Of a DNA stretch of 64,000 nt, positions 20,646-29,923 are shown piece after piece. The stretch is from Winogradskyella echinorum (GTDB lineage: Bacteria > Bacteroidota > Bacteroidia > Flavobacteriales > Flavobacteriaceae). The translations under genes were made by a program, and so were the position numbers. Position 1 is the first letter of the stretch. Each line of letters begins with the position of its first letter. The DNA is taken from positions 1 through 64,000 of the forward strand of contig NZ_JACOQD010000008.1 in NCBI RefSeq assembly GCF_014297365.1, given 5' to 3'. Under the pieces are notes generated by a model. The model searched no databases and was not told where the DNA came from. It saw only the letters and a list, made by a program, of their open reading frames with translations.

Positions 20646-21671
20646 ATGCGATTATCTAAATATATCATTCTCTTGTGTTTAAGCTTCATTTTAACTAATT
20701 GTGGAGATACAAACTCAACAAAACAAAATGGTTTATCTATAAATACTGGTGTAAAATCTGCTATGTTAGGTGACACAATTAACCTATCTATAAATAACCC
20801 TAAAAAAATAGATATAGACAATGTTAGCTTTCAACTCGATGGGCAACCCATTTCTGAAAATAAAATATTAAATGATATAACGCTTGGTGAAAAAACGATA
20901 ACAGCTATTGTAAAATATGGTGATGAAACGCAAACACTTACAAAAACTCTTAAAGTCTTTAATAATGTAATCCCTACCTATTATAAATATGAAGTGGTAA
21001 ACACGTATCCTCACGATATTACATCTTATACACAAGGCCTAGAATTTTTTAATGGTGAATTATATGAAAGCACTGGACAAAAAGGTGAATCTAAACTTAG
21101 AAAAGTAAATTTTGAAACTGGTGAAGTACTAAAAAACATCAATTTAGAAGACAAGTATTTTGGTGAAGGACTCACCATTTTAAACGACAAAATCTATCAA
21201 TTAACATGGCAAGCTGAAAGAGGTTTTGTTTATAATGTCAATACTTTTGAAAAACTAAGCACTTTCAATTACGGAAAAAGCAAAGAAGGTTGGGGACTTT
21301 GTAATGATGGCAAACAACTTTACAAATCTGATGGTACAGATAAAATTTGGACGTTAAATCCTGATAATTTAACTGAAGAAAAATTTATTCAAGTCTATAC
21401 TGAAAAAGGTAAAATACCAAGCCTTAATGAATTGGAATGGATAGATGGAAAGATTTACGCCAACATTTACCAACGTAATGGTGTGGTTATCATTAATCCT
21501 AAAACTGGTGGTGTTGAAGGCGTAATAGATTTTAAACCTTTAAGAAAACTAGTAAAGCAGCATGACGAGTTAGATGTTTTAAATGGTATTGCCTATCACC
21601 CAGAACGTCAAACTATTTTTGTAACAGGGAAAAACTGGGACAAACTGTTTGAAGTTAAAATAACTAAATAA
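20646..21671 (+). CDS. Glutaminyl-peptide cyclotransferase (glutamine cyclotransferase), lipoprotein
   Basis: Cyclises N-terminal glutamine of peptides to pyroglutamate. The ATG at 20646 starts a lipoprotein leader (LLCLSFILTNC); the longer frame begins at an upstream TTG without leader character. After the lipobox comes an Ig-like stretch of about 85 residues (IDNVSFQLDGQPI ... AIVKYGD), then a plant-type glutamine cyclotransferase beta-propeller with the typical start of YPHDITSYTQGLEF and repeats such as LYESTGQKGES, KIYQLTWQAERGFVYN and GWGLCNDGKQLY. The protein has 341 residues. It probably sits in the outer membrane or periplasm. Confidence 0.92.
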   Translation: MRLSKYIILLCLSFILTNCGDTNSTKQNGLSINTGVKSAMLGDTINLSINNPKKIDIDNVSFQLDGQPISENKILNDITLGEKTITAIVKYGDETQTLTKTLKVFNNVIPTYYKYEVVNTYPHDITSYTQGLEFFNGELYESTGQKGESKLRKVNFETGEVLKNINLEDKYFGEGLTILNDKIYQLTWQAERGFVYNVNTFEKLSTFNYGKSKEGWGLCNDGKQLYKSDGTDKIWTLNPDNLTEEKFIQVYTEKGKIPSLNELEWIDGKIYANIYQRNGVVIINPKTGGVEGVIDFKPLRKLVKQHDELDVLNGIAYHPERQTIFVTGKNWDKLFEVKITK

Positions 21672-21762
21672 TAAACTTCACTCACCAAAAAGGTCAGTTC
21701 ACTCATTCTTCATTTTAATTTAGCATTAGCTTTTGGTCCTTTGATATATAAATCAAACAACC

Positions 21763-22668
21763 ATGAGAAAAGCCATTACTATTAATATTCCAGAACCTTG
21801 CCATGAGGATTGGAATAAAATGACTCCAAAAGAACAAGGTCGTCATTGCGATGCCTGCAATAAAACTGTTATTGACTTTACCAAGAAGACCGATGAGCAA
21901 ATCATTAAGACCTTAGAAGCCAAAGGAAAGCTCTGCGGAAGATTTAAAACCCAACAACTCAATAGAGAACTTGTTTTAGCCAGAAAAGATAAAAACAATT
22001 ATTTGTCTTGGGCAGCTTCTGGTTTGTTTGCTTTTATGGCGTTAGGCAATCTGGAAGGTCATGCCCAAGGAAAGCCCAAAACTGTAAAAGTAGATTCAAA
22101 TAAAGTTCCCCAGGTAAAAGGTAAAATTGCTACTTCAGTAATAAATGAGAAAATTATTAGTGGAACAATAACAACAGCATCAGATGGTTTACCATTACCA
22201 GGTACTTCTGTTATTATTAAAGGAACTGACAAAGGAGTTCAAACAGATTTTGATGGATTATATAAAATTAAAGTAAATATTGGAGATGTATTGGTCGTGA
22301 GTTATGTAGGAATGCAATCTACTGAAATTACTGTTGGCACAAGTAATATTATAGATATCGTATTGGAAGATGATAGTTCTCTTGATGATATTATCATTGT
22401 TGGTGGTTGGGTCTCTTATCCGCACTATGAATATTGCAGAGATAGTGAAGATTACGAAACTTCTGTATTTGCAACTAAAACAGAAAGAGATAAAGTAAAA
22501 AAGAATAGAGAACATTATGAAAACTGGAAAAAAAGAAACAAAGCCAGAAGAATAAAATGGAAAAAAGAACGAATAAATAAACGAAAAGCCATTAGAAATG
22601 GAGAACAAGATCGGACCTCTTTAGGTAAATTCTTTTACGGAATTAAAAGTCTATTCTCAAAGAAGTAA
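21763..22668 (+). CDS. Membrane protein with N-terminal Cys cluster and CarboxypepD_reg-like domain
   Basis: Protein of 301 residues. The N-terminal cytoplasmic part has a likely metal site (C13, C29/C32 in HCDAC, C58) in the pattern seen in flavobacterial proteins that start MRKAITINIPEPC. One TM segment follows (about 81-100, YLSWAASGLFAFMALG). The outer part contains a carboxypeptidase regulatory-like beta-sandwich (ISGTITTASDGLPLPGTSV, then GVQTDFDGLYKIKVNIGDVL, then VVSYVGMQSTEITV) like the plug-preceding domain of SusC-type proteins. The C-terminal 60 residues are very basic (KKRNKARRIKWKKERINK). Function unknown. Confidence 0.75.
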   Translation: MRKAITINIPEPCHEDWNKMTPKEQGRHCDACNKTVIDFTKKTDEQIIKTLEAKGKLCGRFKTQQLNRELVLARKDKNNYLSWAASGLFAFMALGNLEGHAQGKPKTVKVDSNKVPQVKGKIATSVINEKIISGTITTASDGLPLPGTSVIIKGTDKGVQTDFDGLYKIKVNIGDVLVVSYVGMQSTEITVGTSNIIDIVLEDDSSLDDIIIVGGWVSYPHYEYCRDSEDYETSVFATKTERDKVKKNREHYENWKKRNKARRIKWKKERINKRKAIRNGEQDRTSLGKFFYGIKSLFSKK

Positions 22669-22694
22669 TACCTTTATGCATCAAAATACAATAG

Positions 22695-23084
22695 ATGCAA
22701 GTATTCGAAAAAACCATAACCGTTTCTAAGGAAGATATTGACGATCTCAACCACGTTAACAATGTAAGATATGTACAATGGGTACAAGATATTGCTAAAG
22801 AACATTGGCTTACTTATGCAACAAAAGACCTTCTTAATTCATACTCATGGTTTTTAGTGAATCATTTTATAGAATATAAAAATCAGGCGTTACTTGGTGA
22901 GAAATTATTGCTAAAAACTTACGTCCCTAAAGTTGAAGGAGTTAGCACAATTAGACATGTAGATATTATAAATGCCGAAACAAATCAACTCATTGTAACT
23001 TCTAAAGCAAAATGGTGCTTAATTGATTCTAAAACACAACGACCAACAAGAATAATACCAGAACTAGCTAAACTTTTCAATTAA
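22695..23084 (+). CDS. Acyl-CoA thioesterase (4HBT hotdog family)
   Basis: Hotdog-fold thioesterase of 129 residues. EDIDDLNHVNNVRYVQWVQD carries the active-site region of 4HBT enzymes (Asp or equivalent before LNHVNN). VNHFIEYKNQALLGEKLLLKTYVPKV follows with the central strand pattern. It hydrolyses acyl-CoA thioesters; chain length is not predictable. It is cytosolic and starts 26 bp after the preceding gene. Confidence 0.87.
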   Translation: MQVFEKTITVSKEDIDDLNHVNNVRYVQWVQDIAKEHWLTYATKDLLNSYSWFLVNHFIEYKNQALLGEKLLLKTYVPKVEGVSTIRHVDIINAETNQLIVTSKAKWCLIDSKTQRPTRIIPELAKLFN

Positions 23085-23166
23085 CATTTTATTAGGTTAA
23101 AGTTTATTTAATTAGCTAAATACTTTAAAGAGAAAGTATTTTCTTTATTGCATCAATCAACTCACT

Positions 23167-23928
23167 ATGCGACAATTACTAATCTTTATCGCCTTTATAA
23201 GCGTGCCTATGCTTATAAGTGCTCAAACCTTAAGAGGTAAAGTTTACGACTCCACATCAACGGCAAAAAGCGTTAAAGTTTTTAACGATACTCAAAATAG
23301 AATTACAGCAACTAATGATAAAGGTGAGTTTACTATAGTAGCAAAGGTTAACGATACTATTCTGTTTGAGTCAGTTTTTTACCATCCAAAAGTGGTAATT
23401 CTTAAACCCTATCATTTTGAAGATATTGCCGTTTTCGAATTAAAAAAAGTAGTCAATACCTTGGATGAAGTAGAAATTGTAGCTGAACCAGAGCAGCCAG
23501 TTTTTGAAATAGAAACTTATAATAGTGAACTTCAGAATTTAATAAAAGAAGATATAAAAAATAATCCTCAGCTATATGCACCTTCTACTTCAAACTATGG
23601 TGTAGATTTTGTTTATCTATTTAGAAAGCTCTTTAGTATAATAAAAAAGAAAAAGAAAAAACCAGAAGAAATAGCAATTACTTACGACCAACTTAAAAAG
23701 CTAATAGATAACGATACCTTTTTTAATAGTGATTTATTAACTAAAGACCTTAAAATTCCTAATGATCGTGTGTATTTATTTCTCGAATTTTGCTCTGCTA
23801 AGCAAATCAATCCTGTATTACTTCAAAAAGAAAAAAAAATGCAATTATTAGAGGAATTGGTTTTAAGCAGCCAACTCTTTTTAATTCTTTTAGAAGAATA
23901 TGACGAGGATAGTATTATAAAAGATTAA
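23167..23928 (+). CDS. Exported CarboxypepD_reg-like domain protein
   Basis: Sec-exported protein of 253 residues (signal 1-19, ending ISAQ). It begins with the CarboxypepD_reg/DUF4480-like beta domain (LRGKVYDSTSTAKSVKVFND, then ATNDKGEFTIVAKVNDTILF). The rest is helical and charged with a lysine-rich run (SIIKKKKKKPEE) and no repeats. It is similar in layout to many flavobacterial periplasmic proteins of unknown role. No partner gene is apparent; the next gene is 155 bp away. Confidence 0.7.
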   Translation: MRQLLIFIAFISVPMLISAQTLRGKVYDSTSTAKSVKVFNDTQNRITATNDKGEFTIVAKVNDTILFESVFYHPKVVILKPYHFEDIAVFELKKVVNTLDEVEIVAEPEQPVFEIETYNSELQNLIKEDIKNNPQLYAPSTSNYGVDFVYLFRKLFSIIKKKKKKPEEIAITYDQLKKLIDNDTFFNSDLLTKDLKIPNDRVYLFLEFCSAKQINPVLLQKEKKMQLLEELVLSSQLFLILLEEYDEDSIIKD

Positions 23929-24083
23929 ATTTTTCTGTTACAAAATTATCATTAGTACGAAAGCAATAATAATTGATTCCATATCAAGTAAATTATAACA
24001 ATCATTTAGGAAAAACATACAACTTCATAATAATTCCTAACTTCAAAAGTTATATTTTTAAACCTTAATTATATTTATCTTAT

Positions 24084-25655
24084 ATGAAGCGATTGCTATC
24101 ATTCTTTATTTGTTTTGGAATCCTATTATTTTGGAGTTCTTGTCGTGATGATTTTGAGTTTTCACCAAGTAAAGGAAACTTAAAGTTTGCAAAAGATACT
24201 GTGTATTTAGATACTGTTTTTACAAATATTGGTTCTAGCACGTACAATCTTAAAGTGTATAATCGAAGTAACGATGATATTGTAATACCAACCATTCAGC
24301 TAGAAAACGGCGTCAATTCATTTTATAGAATGAATGTAGATGGTGGTACAGGTTTAGTAGGAGCACAAGAAGGTAAATTCTTTGAAGATGTAGAACTTTT
24401 AGCAAATGATAGTTTGTTCATTTTTATTGAAACAACTATTGATATTGAAACGCTATCAAATTCTGACACTCAGTTTTTATACACAGATAAAATTCTTTTC
24501 GATTCTGGTAGTAACCAACAAGATGTCGATTTAGTGACTCTAGTTAAGGATGCTGTTTTTATATATCCAAACAGAGATGCCACCACTGGAATTGTTGAAA
24601 CTCTAAGCTTTGATGTAGATGGTGATGGAAATGATGATGAGACTACATTACAAGGTCGTTTTCTCGAAGACAACGAACTCACTTTCACCAACGAAAAACC
24701 TTATGTTATCTATGGTTATGCAGGTGTTGATAACGGTAAAACACTAACGATGGAAGCTGGAGCTCGTGTTCATTTTCACGCAGATTCTGGCATCATTGTA
24801 ACCGATGGTGGTACATTAAATATTAATGGAGAATTAAGCACAGACCTAGATGCTTTAGAAAATGAAGTTATACTGGAAAGTGATAGACTAGAACCATTAT
24901 TTGAAGATGTCCCAGGTCAATGGGGAACTATTTGGCTCTTTAATGGCAGTGAGAATAACACTATTACATATACCACGATTAAAAATGCAACTATTGGTAT
25001 TTTGTCAGAAGGTAATCAAGATGCCACAAACGATAAATTAACTATTACTAATTCTCAAATTTACAATTCAAGTAGTTTTGGGTTATTGGGAAGAGCAACC
25101 TCAATTTCAGCTGAAAATGTAGTCATTAATAATAGTGGACAATCCTCTTTTGCTGGGACTTTGGGTGGTAAATACAATTTTACACATTGTACTATTGCCA
25201 ACTACTGGAATAATAGTTTTAGACAATTCCCTGCCCTACTTCTTAATGATTTTGTGCTCGACGAAAACGGAACAGCCATTGTTAATGATTTAGATGAAGC
25301 TAACTTCACTAACTGTATTGTATATGGCAATGATAACCCAGAATTTTTATTAGAAAATGAAGGTGATGTTTTCAATTATAAATTTACGAATTGCTTATTG
25401 CGTTTTAGCAACAGTAATCTAGAAAATACTGGTAATTATATGTTTGATGACACCAATTTTTATACTGGTAATAGCTTTAATGATGACCCAAATTTTGAAG
25501 ATCCTTTTGAAAACTTAATGCGTATTGGTGAAGATTCTGGTGCAAATGGAATTGCATTATCGCTCAATCCAACAGGTTCTGATTTATTAAATTCAGCTAG
25601 AAATTCTACTGAACCAGACTGTGGCGCTTATGAGAGTGTTGTTTTTGAGGATTAA
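24084..25655 (+). CDS. Lipoprotein with right-handed beta-helix-like repeats
   Basis: Lipoprotein of 523 residues with lipobox FWSSC (Cys 20). Residues about 30-145 look like an Ig-like region (VFTNIGSSTYNLKVYNRS). A short acidic calcium-type loop follows (DVDGDGNDDE). Then come parallel beta-helix-like turns from about 215 (LTMEAGARVHFHADSGIIVTDG, GTLNINGEL, TITYTTIKNATIGI, LTITNSQIYNSSSFG) and the end PTGSDLLNSARNSTEPDCGAYE. Such domains occur in polysaccharide-binding or lyase-like surface proteins, but no catalytic residues are recognised. An alpha/beta hydrolase gene follows after 6 bp, so the two are probably co-transcribed. Confidence 0.75.
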   Translation: MKRLLSFFICFGILLFWSSCRDDFEFSPSKGNLKFAKDTVYLDTVFTNIGSSTYNLKVYNRSNDDIVIPTIQLENGVNSFYRMNVDGGTGLVGAQEGKFFEDVELLANDSLFIFIETTIDIETLSNSDTQFLYTDKILFDSGSNQQDVDLVTLVKDAVFIYPNRDATTGIVETLSFDVDGDGNDDETTLQGRFLEDNELTFTNEKPYVIYGYAGVDNGKTLTMEAGARVHFHADSGIIVTDGGTLNINGELSTDLDALENEVILESDRLEPLFEDVPGQWGTIWLFNGSENNTITYTTIKNATIGILSEGNQDATNDKLTITNSQIYNSSSFGLLGRATSISAENVVINNSGQSSFAGTLGGKYNFTHCTIANYWNNSFRQFPALLLNDFVLDENGTAIVNDLDEANFTNCIVYGNDNPEFLLENEGDVFNYKFTNCLLRFSNSNLENTGNYMFDDTNFYTGNSFNDDPNFEDPFENLMRIGEDSGANGIALSLNPTGSDLLNSARNSTEPDCGAYESVVFED

Positions 25656-25661
25656 CATAAT

Positions 25662-26612
25662 ATGAGCAATAAAAAAAGGCTGAAATTTATAAAGCGTCTT
25701 TCAATAGTTATTTTACTTATTGGTCTTTTATTAATACATTTTTTTGTTCCTAGACTTATTACCGAAATTAGAAACCCTGTAGTTGGACTAATTAAGAGAA
25801 ATCGAAATATAAAACACGATTTAGCAACAAATAAAACCACATCTAGCAAGGAAAAAGAATTCTATTTCAATTCTTTTGATAATACAAAACTGTCTGCTGA
25901 GATAACCTATTCTTCTCTCGACTCTACCAAAGGAAATATTATTCTACTTCATGGAATACGATCTAGCAAACTACAATTTACACAACTTACTGATTTTTTA
26001 TCTGCGCATGGATATAATGCAATAGCCTTAGATTCTCGAGCTCATGGCAAAAGTGAAGGTCAATTTTGTTCTTTTGGAGTTAATGAAAAAAAAGATATCA
26101 CTGCATTAATTGATTATTTATCTAAAAATGAAAACTTAAATCATTTTGGAGTTTGGGGACAATCTCTTGGTGGAGCCATTGGTTTACAAGCAATGGGTTA
26201 TGATAAACGAATAAAATTTGGTGTCATTGAAAGTACTTTTTCAGATTTTAAAACCATTGTAAATGATTATTTCGATTTACACGCTGGTTTTAGCTTTTCA
26301 CCTTTTTCAAATTATTTAGTTAACAGAGCTGGGGAAATCGCCGAATTCGACCCAAATGATGCAATGCCAATAAAATATTGCAAATCTATAAATCAACCGA
26401 TTTTAGTCGTTCATGGCAATGAGGATAAACGAATTAATATTAAATATGGAAAAGCTAATTTTTCAGCTATTCCCAGTAAACATAAAGAATTCATACAAAT
26501 TGATTCTGCCAATCATTCTAATGTATGGAAGGTTGGAGGAGAAACTTATTTTAATAGAGTTTTAAAATTTTTAGACGATCAATACATTTCAAAAAAAAGC
26601 CTTTCAATATAA
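25662..26612 (+). CDS. Alpha/beta hydrolase, membrane-anchored
   Basis: Protein of 316 residues with an N-terminal uncleaved signal anchor (about 10-28, SIVILLIGLLLIHFFVPRL) and a hydrolase domain. The oxyanion HG is in ILLHGIRSSK, LDSRAHGKSEG follows, and the nucleophile lies in GVWGQSLGGAIGL. The acid is in VVHGNEDKRI and the histidine in DSANHSNVW. The family covers BAAT/lysophospholipase-like esterases; the substrate is unknown. It begins 6 bp after the beta-helix lipoprotein. A hairpin overlapping its stop codon serves as terminator for both strands. Confidence 0.88.
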   Translation: MSNKKRLKFIKRLSIVILLIGLLLIHFFVPRLITEIRNPVVGLIKRNRNIKHDLATNKTTSSKEKEFYFNSFDNTKLSAEITYSSLDSTKGNIILLHGIRSSKLQFTQLTDFLSAHGYNAIALDSRAHGKSEGQFCSFGVNEKKDITALIDYLSKNENLNHFGVWGQSLGGAIGLQAMGYDKRIKFGVIESTFSDFKTIVNDYFDLHAGFSFSPFSNYLVNRAGEIAEFDPNDAMPIKYCKSINQPILVVHGNEDKRINIKYGKANFSAIPSKHKEFIQIDSANHSNVWKVGGETYFNRVLKFLDDQYISKKSLSI

Positions 26613-26628
26613 TATGAAAGGCCTTTTA
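26594..26628. terminator. Bidirectional terminator between the hydrolase and the minus-strand lipoprotein
   Basis: Stem GCCTTTCA / TGAAAGGC with an 8-nt loop, flanked by an A8 run on the left and CTTTT on the right. It overlaps the hydrolase stop codon. Confidence 0.65.
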
Positions 26629-27159
26629 TTAATTTTCGAGCATCATCTCTTGGTTTCCAAATCGTATTGAAACAACACCTATATTTTGAATTAAAATAAT
26701 TTCAGAATTATTAAAATTGCTATAAATTCTTAATACATCATCGTAGATGACGCCATTATAACTATAATTATTAATGTAGTTGTTTTCTTCTAATCCATAA
26801 TAAATCCCAAAACTACCTACATTATTATCTACAATGGTCGTTCTAAACCCAGAACTAGTTCCAACATATAACTCATAATTACTACTACTGCTCATAGATA
26901 CATTAATTTCCTCAAAACTATCATCACAGTTTGAACCAGTATAAAAAGATGAAGTTGGACTACTTTCCTCATAAATATCATGTTCATAAGTAATACTTTC
27001 GAAAAGTATAAAGTTTTGATTACTATCTATAAATGTAAGTGAACTTGCATTTTCATATGGGAATAATGCTATCGTATCATCACTCAAATAATAAGTTTCT
27101 TCATCACAACGACATGAATAACATAATAACAAAATTAGAATAAATAAAGTCCTTTGCAT
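26629..27159 (-). CDS. Hypothetical lipoprotein
   Basis: Protein of 176 residues with a lipoprotein signal (ILILLLCYSC, Cys about 16). The mature part is rich in Ser, Tyr and Asn (SSPTSSFYTGSNCDDSFEE, SMSSSSNYELYVGTSSG), is probably beta-structured, and has no motif I recognise. It lies 23 bp downstream of glyA on the same strand and may be read from that transcript. The functional link is unclear. Confidence 0.6.
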   Translation of the reverse strand: MQRTLFILILLLCYSCRCDEETYYLSDDTIALFPYENASSLTFIDSNQNFILFESITYEHDIYEESSPTSSFYTGSNCDDSFEEINVSMSSSSNYELYVGTSSGFRTTIVDNNVGSFGIYYGLEENNYINNYSYNGVIYDDVLRIYSNFNNSEIILIQNIGVVSIRFGNQEMMLEN

Positions 27160-27182
27160 TTAGTTTAAACTCACATAAAAAC

Positions 27183-28457
27183 CTAAGCATTAAATAAAGG
27201 TCTTCCTCCCATTAAAGCATTCACTTTTTCAGCAACACCTTCTAAAACAGTTTCATTTTCATGATTCATAAGCACTTCATCAATTAAATCTACAACATAA
27301 GCCATATCATTTTCCTTAAGTCCTCTAGTAGTAATGGCTGGTGTACCAACTCTAATACCAGAAGTTACAAATGGAGACTCAGTATCAAAAGGTACCATGT
27401 TTTTATTCACAGTAATATCTGCTTTTACCAATGCATTCTCAGCATCTTTACCTGTAATGTTTTTATTTCTAAGGTCAATCAACATCATGTGATTATCTGT
27501 TCCACCAGAAATTAGGTTGTAGTCTTTAGCTACAAAAGCTTTAGCCATAGCATCTGCATTATGCTTTACTTGTAGCATATAATGCATAAACTCATCAGTT
27601 AATGCTTCACCAAAAGCAATCGCTTTAGCAGCAATTATATGCTCTAACGGTCCACCTTGATTACCTGGAAAAACACCAGAATCTAACAATCCTGACATTT
27701 TACGAAGCTTTCCACTCTTTAATGTAATACCAAATGGGTTATCAATATTTTCACCCATCATAATCATTCCGCCTCTTGGTCCACGTAGAGTCTTATGTGT
27801 TGTAGTAGTTACCACATGGCAGTGTGGCATTGGATCATTTAAAATACCTTTTGCTATTAAACCTGCAGGATGCGAAATATCTGCCAATAAAATAGCGCCA
27901 ACGCTATCTGCTACCTCTCTAAACTTAGCAAAATCAATATCTCTAGAATATGCAGAAGCACCAGCAATTATTAATTTTGGTTGTTCTTTTTTAGCTTGGT
28001 CAGCTAACATATCATAATCTATATAACCTGTATCTTTCTTTACACCATAAAAAGTAGGACGATACAATTTTCCTGAAAAATTAACAGGAGAACCATGTGT
28101 TAAATGCCCACCATGAGATAAATCGAATCCTAAAATAGTATCACCTGGCTTTAAACATGCATGAAAAACCGCTGTATTAGCCTGACTTCCGGAATGTGGC
28201 TGCACGTTAGCATAAGCCGCACCAAATAAGGTCTTAGCACGCTCAATAGCAATATTTTCTACTTCATCGACAACTTCACAACCTCCATAATAACGTTTGC
28301 CAGGATAACCTTCAGCATATTTATTGGTTAATACAGAACCTGCAGCTTCCATAACTTGGTCACTTACAAAATTCTCTGAAGCTATTAATTCTATGCCATC
28401 TACTTGGCGTTCTCTTTCGGCTTGTATGAGTTCAAAAATTTGTTCGTCGCGTTGCAT
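27183..28457 (-). CDS. glyA: Serine hydroxymethyltransferase
   Basis: PLP enzyme that converts serine and tetrahydrofolate to glycine and 5,10-methylene-THF. The protein has 424 residues, the normal bacterial length. Family motifs are [43 protein letters not shown] and the PLP lysine K222 in [14 protein letters not shown]. The C-terminal GTPAITTRG is present. It is divergent from fahA, with a -7 box on each strand within the 111-bp gap. Confidence 0.98.
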   Translation of the reverse strand: MQRDEQIFELIQAERERQVDGIELIASENFVSDQVMEAAGSVLTNKYAEGYPGKRYYGGCEVVDEVENIAIERAKTLFGAAYANVQPHSGSQANTAVFHACLKPGDTILGFDLSHGGHLTHGSPVNFSGKLYRPTFYGVKKDTGYIDYDMLADQAKKEQPKLIIAGASAYSRDIDFAKFREVADSVGAILLADISHPAGLIAKGILNDPMPHCHVVTTTTHKTLRGPRGGMIMMGENIDNPFGITLKSGKLRKMSGLLDSGVFPGNQGGPLEHIIAAKAIAFGEALTDEFMHYMLQVKHNADAMAKAFVAKDYNLISGGTDNHMMLIDLRNKNITGKDAENALVKADITVNKNMVPFDTESPFVTSGIRVGTPAITTRGLKENDMAYVVDLIDEVLMNHENETVLEGVAEKVNALMGGRPLFNA

Positions 28458-28482
28458 ATTTAAAGTGTTTGTTAAATCGAAA

Positions 28483-28490
28483 CAAAAATA
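28483..28490 (-). promoter_or_regulatory. -7 promoter box before glyA
   Basis: Minus-strand TATTTTTG, 25 bp before the ATG. A TTG at 28515-28513 gives a 22-nt spacer, a little long. Confidence 0.5.
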
Positions 28491-28523
28491 GTGAATACAT
28501 TAGTTTAAATATCAAAAATTATG

Positions 28524-28531
28524 TAGGTTTG
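28524..28531 (+). promoter_or_regulatory. -7 promoter box before fahA
   Basis: TAGGTTTG, 37 bp before the fahA ATG. Confidence 0.45.
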
Positions 28532-28568
28532 AGTAGAAATTAATGAACATTTAATCAACAATAACAAT

Positions 28569-29861
28569 ATGCCATTATCAGCCAATAATCCTAATAGAAC
28601 ATCTTGGTTATACGTAAATAAATATTCCGATTTTCCAATTCAGAATATTCCTTTTGGTGTTTTCTTAACTCGAGAAGATATTATAACCATTGGAACACGA
28701 ATTGGAGATACAGCAATTGACCTTGGTGCTCTTCATCAATTAGGCTATTTTGATGGTATTCCTTTAACGGATGATATCTTTATTCAAGATACATTAAACG
28801 ACTTTATTGCTGATGGTAGAAAAACGTGGCGCGCTGTACGTAATCGTGTTGCTGAAATTTTTGATGCTAATAACGAAACACTTAAAAATAACACTAAACA
28901 TAAAGAAATCATCTGTTTTAGATTAGATGAAATAGAAATGCAAATGCCTGTACAAGTTGGTGATTATACTGACTTTTATTCAAGTAAAGAGCACGCTACA
29001 AACGTAGGTACTATGTTTCGTGGTGAAGACAATGCCCTTATGCCAAACTGGTTACACTTACCTGTAGGTTATCATGGTCGCAGTTCTTCAATAATTACAA
29101 CGCATATCCCAATTCATAGACCACAAGGACAAACCATGCCAGAAGGCGCTGATAAACCTGTCTTTGGACCAAGTAAATTGGTGGATTTTGAATTAGAAAT
29201 GGCGTTTATAACAACCGATGCTAATGATTTAGGAGAACCAATTCCTATTGAAGAGGCTGAAGAATATATCTTTGGCTTAGTTGTTTTTAATGATTGGTCT
29301 GCTCGCGATATTCAAAAATGGGAATATGTACCATTAGGTCCTTTCTTAGGAAAGAATTTTGCATCCTCAATATCACCTTGGATTGTAACACTTGATGCCT
29401 TAGAACCATTTAGAGTAGAAAGTCCTAAGCAAAACCCTAAACCATTAGAGTATTTGCAAACCAAAGGCAAAAAGAGTTTTGATATACATCTGGAAGCAGG
29501 CATTATCCCAAAAGGAGGTAAAGAAACTACAGTATGTAAATCTAACTTTAAATATATGTACTGGAATATGGCACAACAATTAGCACATCATACGGTTAAT
29601 GGCTGTCCTGTAAATTCTGGTGATATGATGGGAAGTGGCACTATTTCCGGCCCTACTGAAGATTCTTTTGGATCTATGTTAGAATTGACATGGAAAGGCA
29701 GTAAACCATTAAAATTAAAAGATGGTACAGAACGTAAATTTATCAATGATTACGATACTGTTGTAATGAGAGCTTATTGCGAAAATGATGATGTACGTAT
29801 TGGTTTTGGTCAAGTAAAAACGCAATTATTACCTGTTTTTAATCCGAAGAAAAAGAAGTAA
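28569..29861 (+). CDS. fahA: Fumarylacetoacetase
   Basis: Last enzyme of tyrosine breakdown, splitting fumarylacetoacetate to fumarate and acetoacetate. The 430 residues match full-length FAH. The N-terminal beta domain (FPIQNIPFGVFLTREDIITIG) is followed by the catalytic domain with DFYSSKEHATNVGTMFRG, PVGYHGRSSSI, the metal-site acids in DFELEMAFITT, NDWSARDIQKWEYVPLGPFLG, and a C-terminal GSGTISGP. No other tyrosine catabolism gene lies beside it. Confidence 0.97.
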   Translation: MPLSANNPNRTSWLYVNKYSDFPIQNIPFGVFLTREDIITIGTRIGDTAIDLGALHQLGYFDGIPLTDDIFIQDTLNDFIADGRKTWRAVRNRVAEIFDANNETLKNNTKHKEIICFRLDEIEMQMPVQVGDYTDFYSSKEHATNVGTMFRGEDNALMPNWLHLPVGYHGRSSSIITTHIPIHRPQGQTMPEGADKPVFGPSKLVDFELEMAFITTDANDLGEPIPIEEAEEYIFGLVVFNDWSARDIQKWEYVPLGPFLGKNFASSISPWIVTLDALEPFRVESPKQNPKPLEYLQTKGKKSFDIHLEAGIIPKGGKETTVCKSNFKYMYWNMAQQLAHHTVNGCPVNSGDMMGSGTISGPTEDSFGSMLELTWKGSKPLKLKDGTERKFINDYDTVVMRAYCENDDVRIGFGQVKTQLLPVFNPKKKK

Positions 29862-29886
29862 ACCTAACATACTTTATATAACTAAT

Positions 29887-29917
29887 AAAGCTCATGAAAG
29901 TATATCATGAGCTTTTT
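29887..29917. terminator. Bidirectional terminator between fahA and the RluA-like gene
   Basis: Perfect 11-bp stem AAAGCTCATGA / TCATGAGCTTT, 7-nt loop, T-run after the right arm. Confidence 0.8.
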
Positions 29918-29923
29918 ATGTTT

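Noticed and set aside
22258..22608. A 116-residue minus-strand frame rich in Phe and Ser
   Set aside because: It is the reverse of the Lys-rich C-terminus of the CarboxypepD_reg protein; the Phe-rich content comes from reading AAA/GAA codons backwards.
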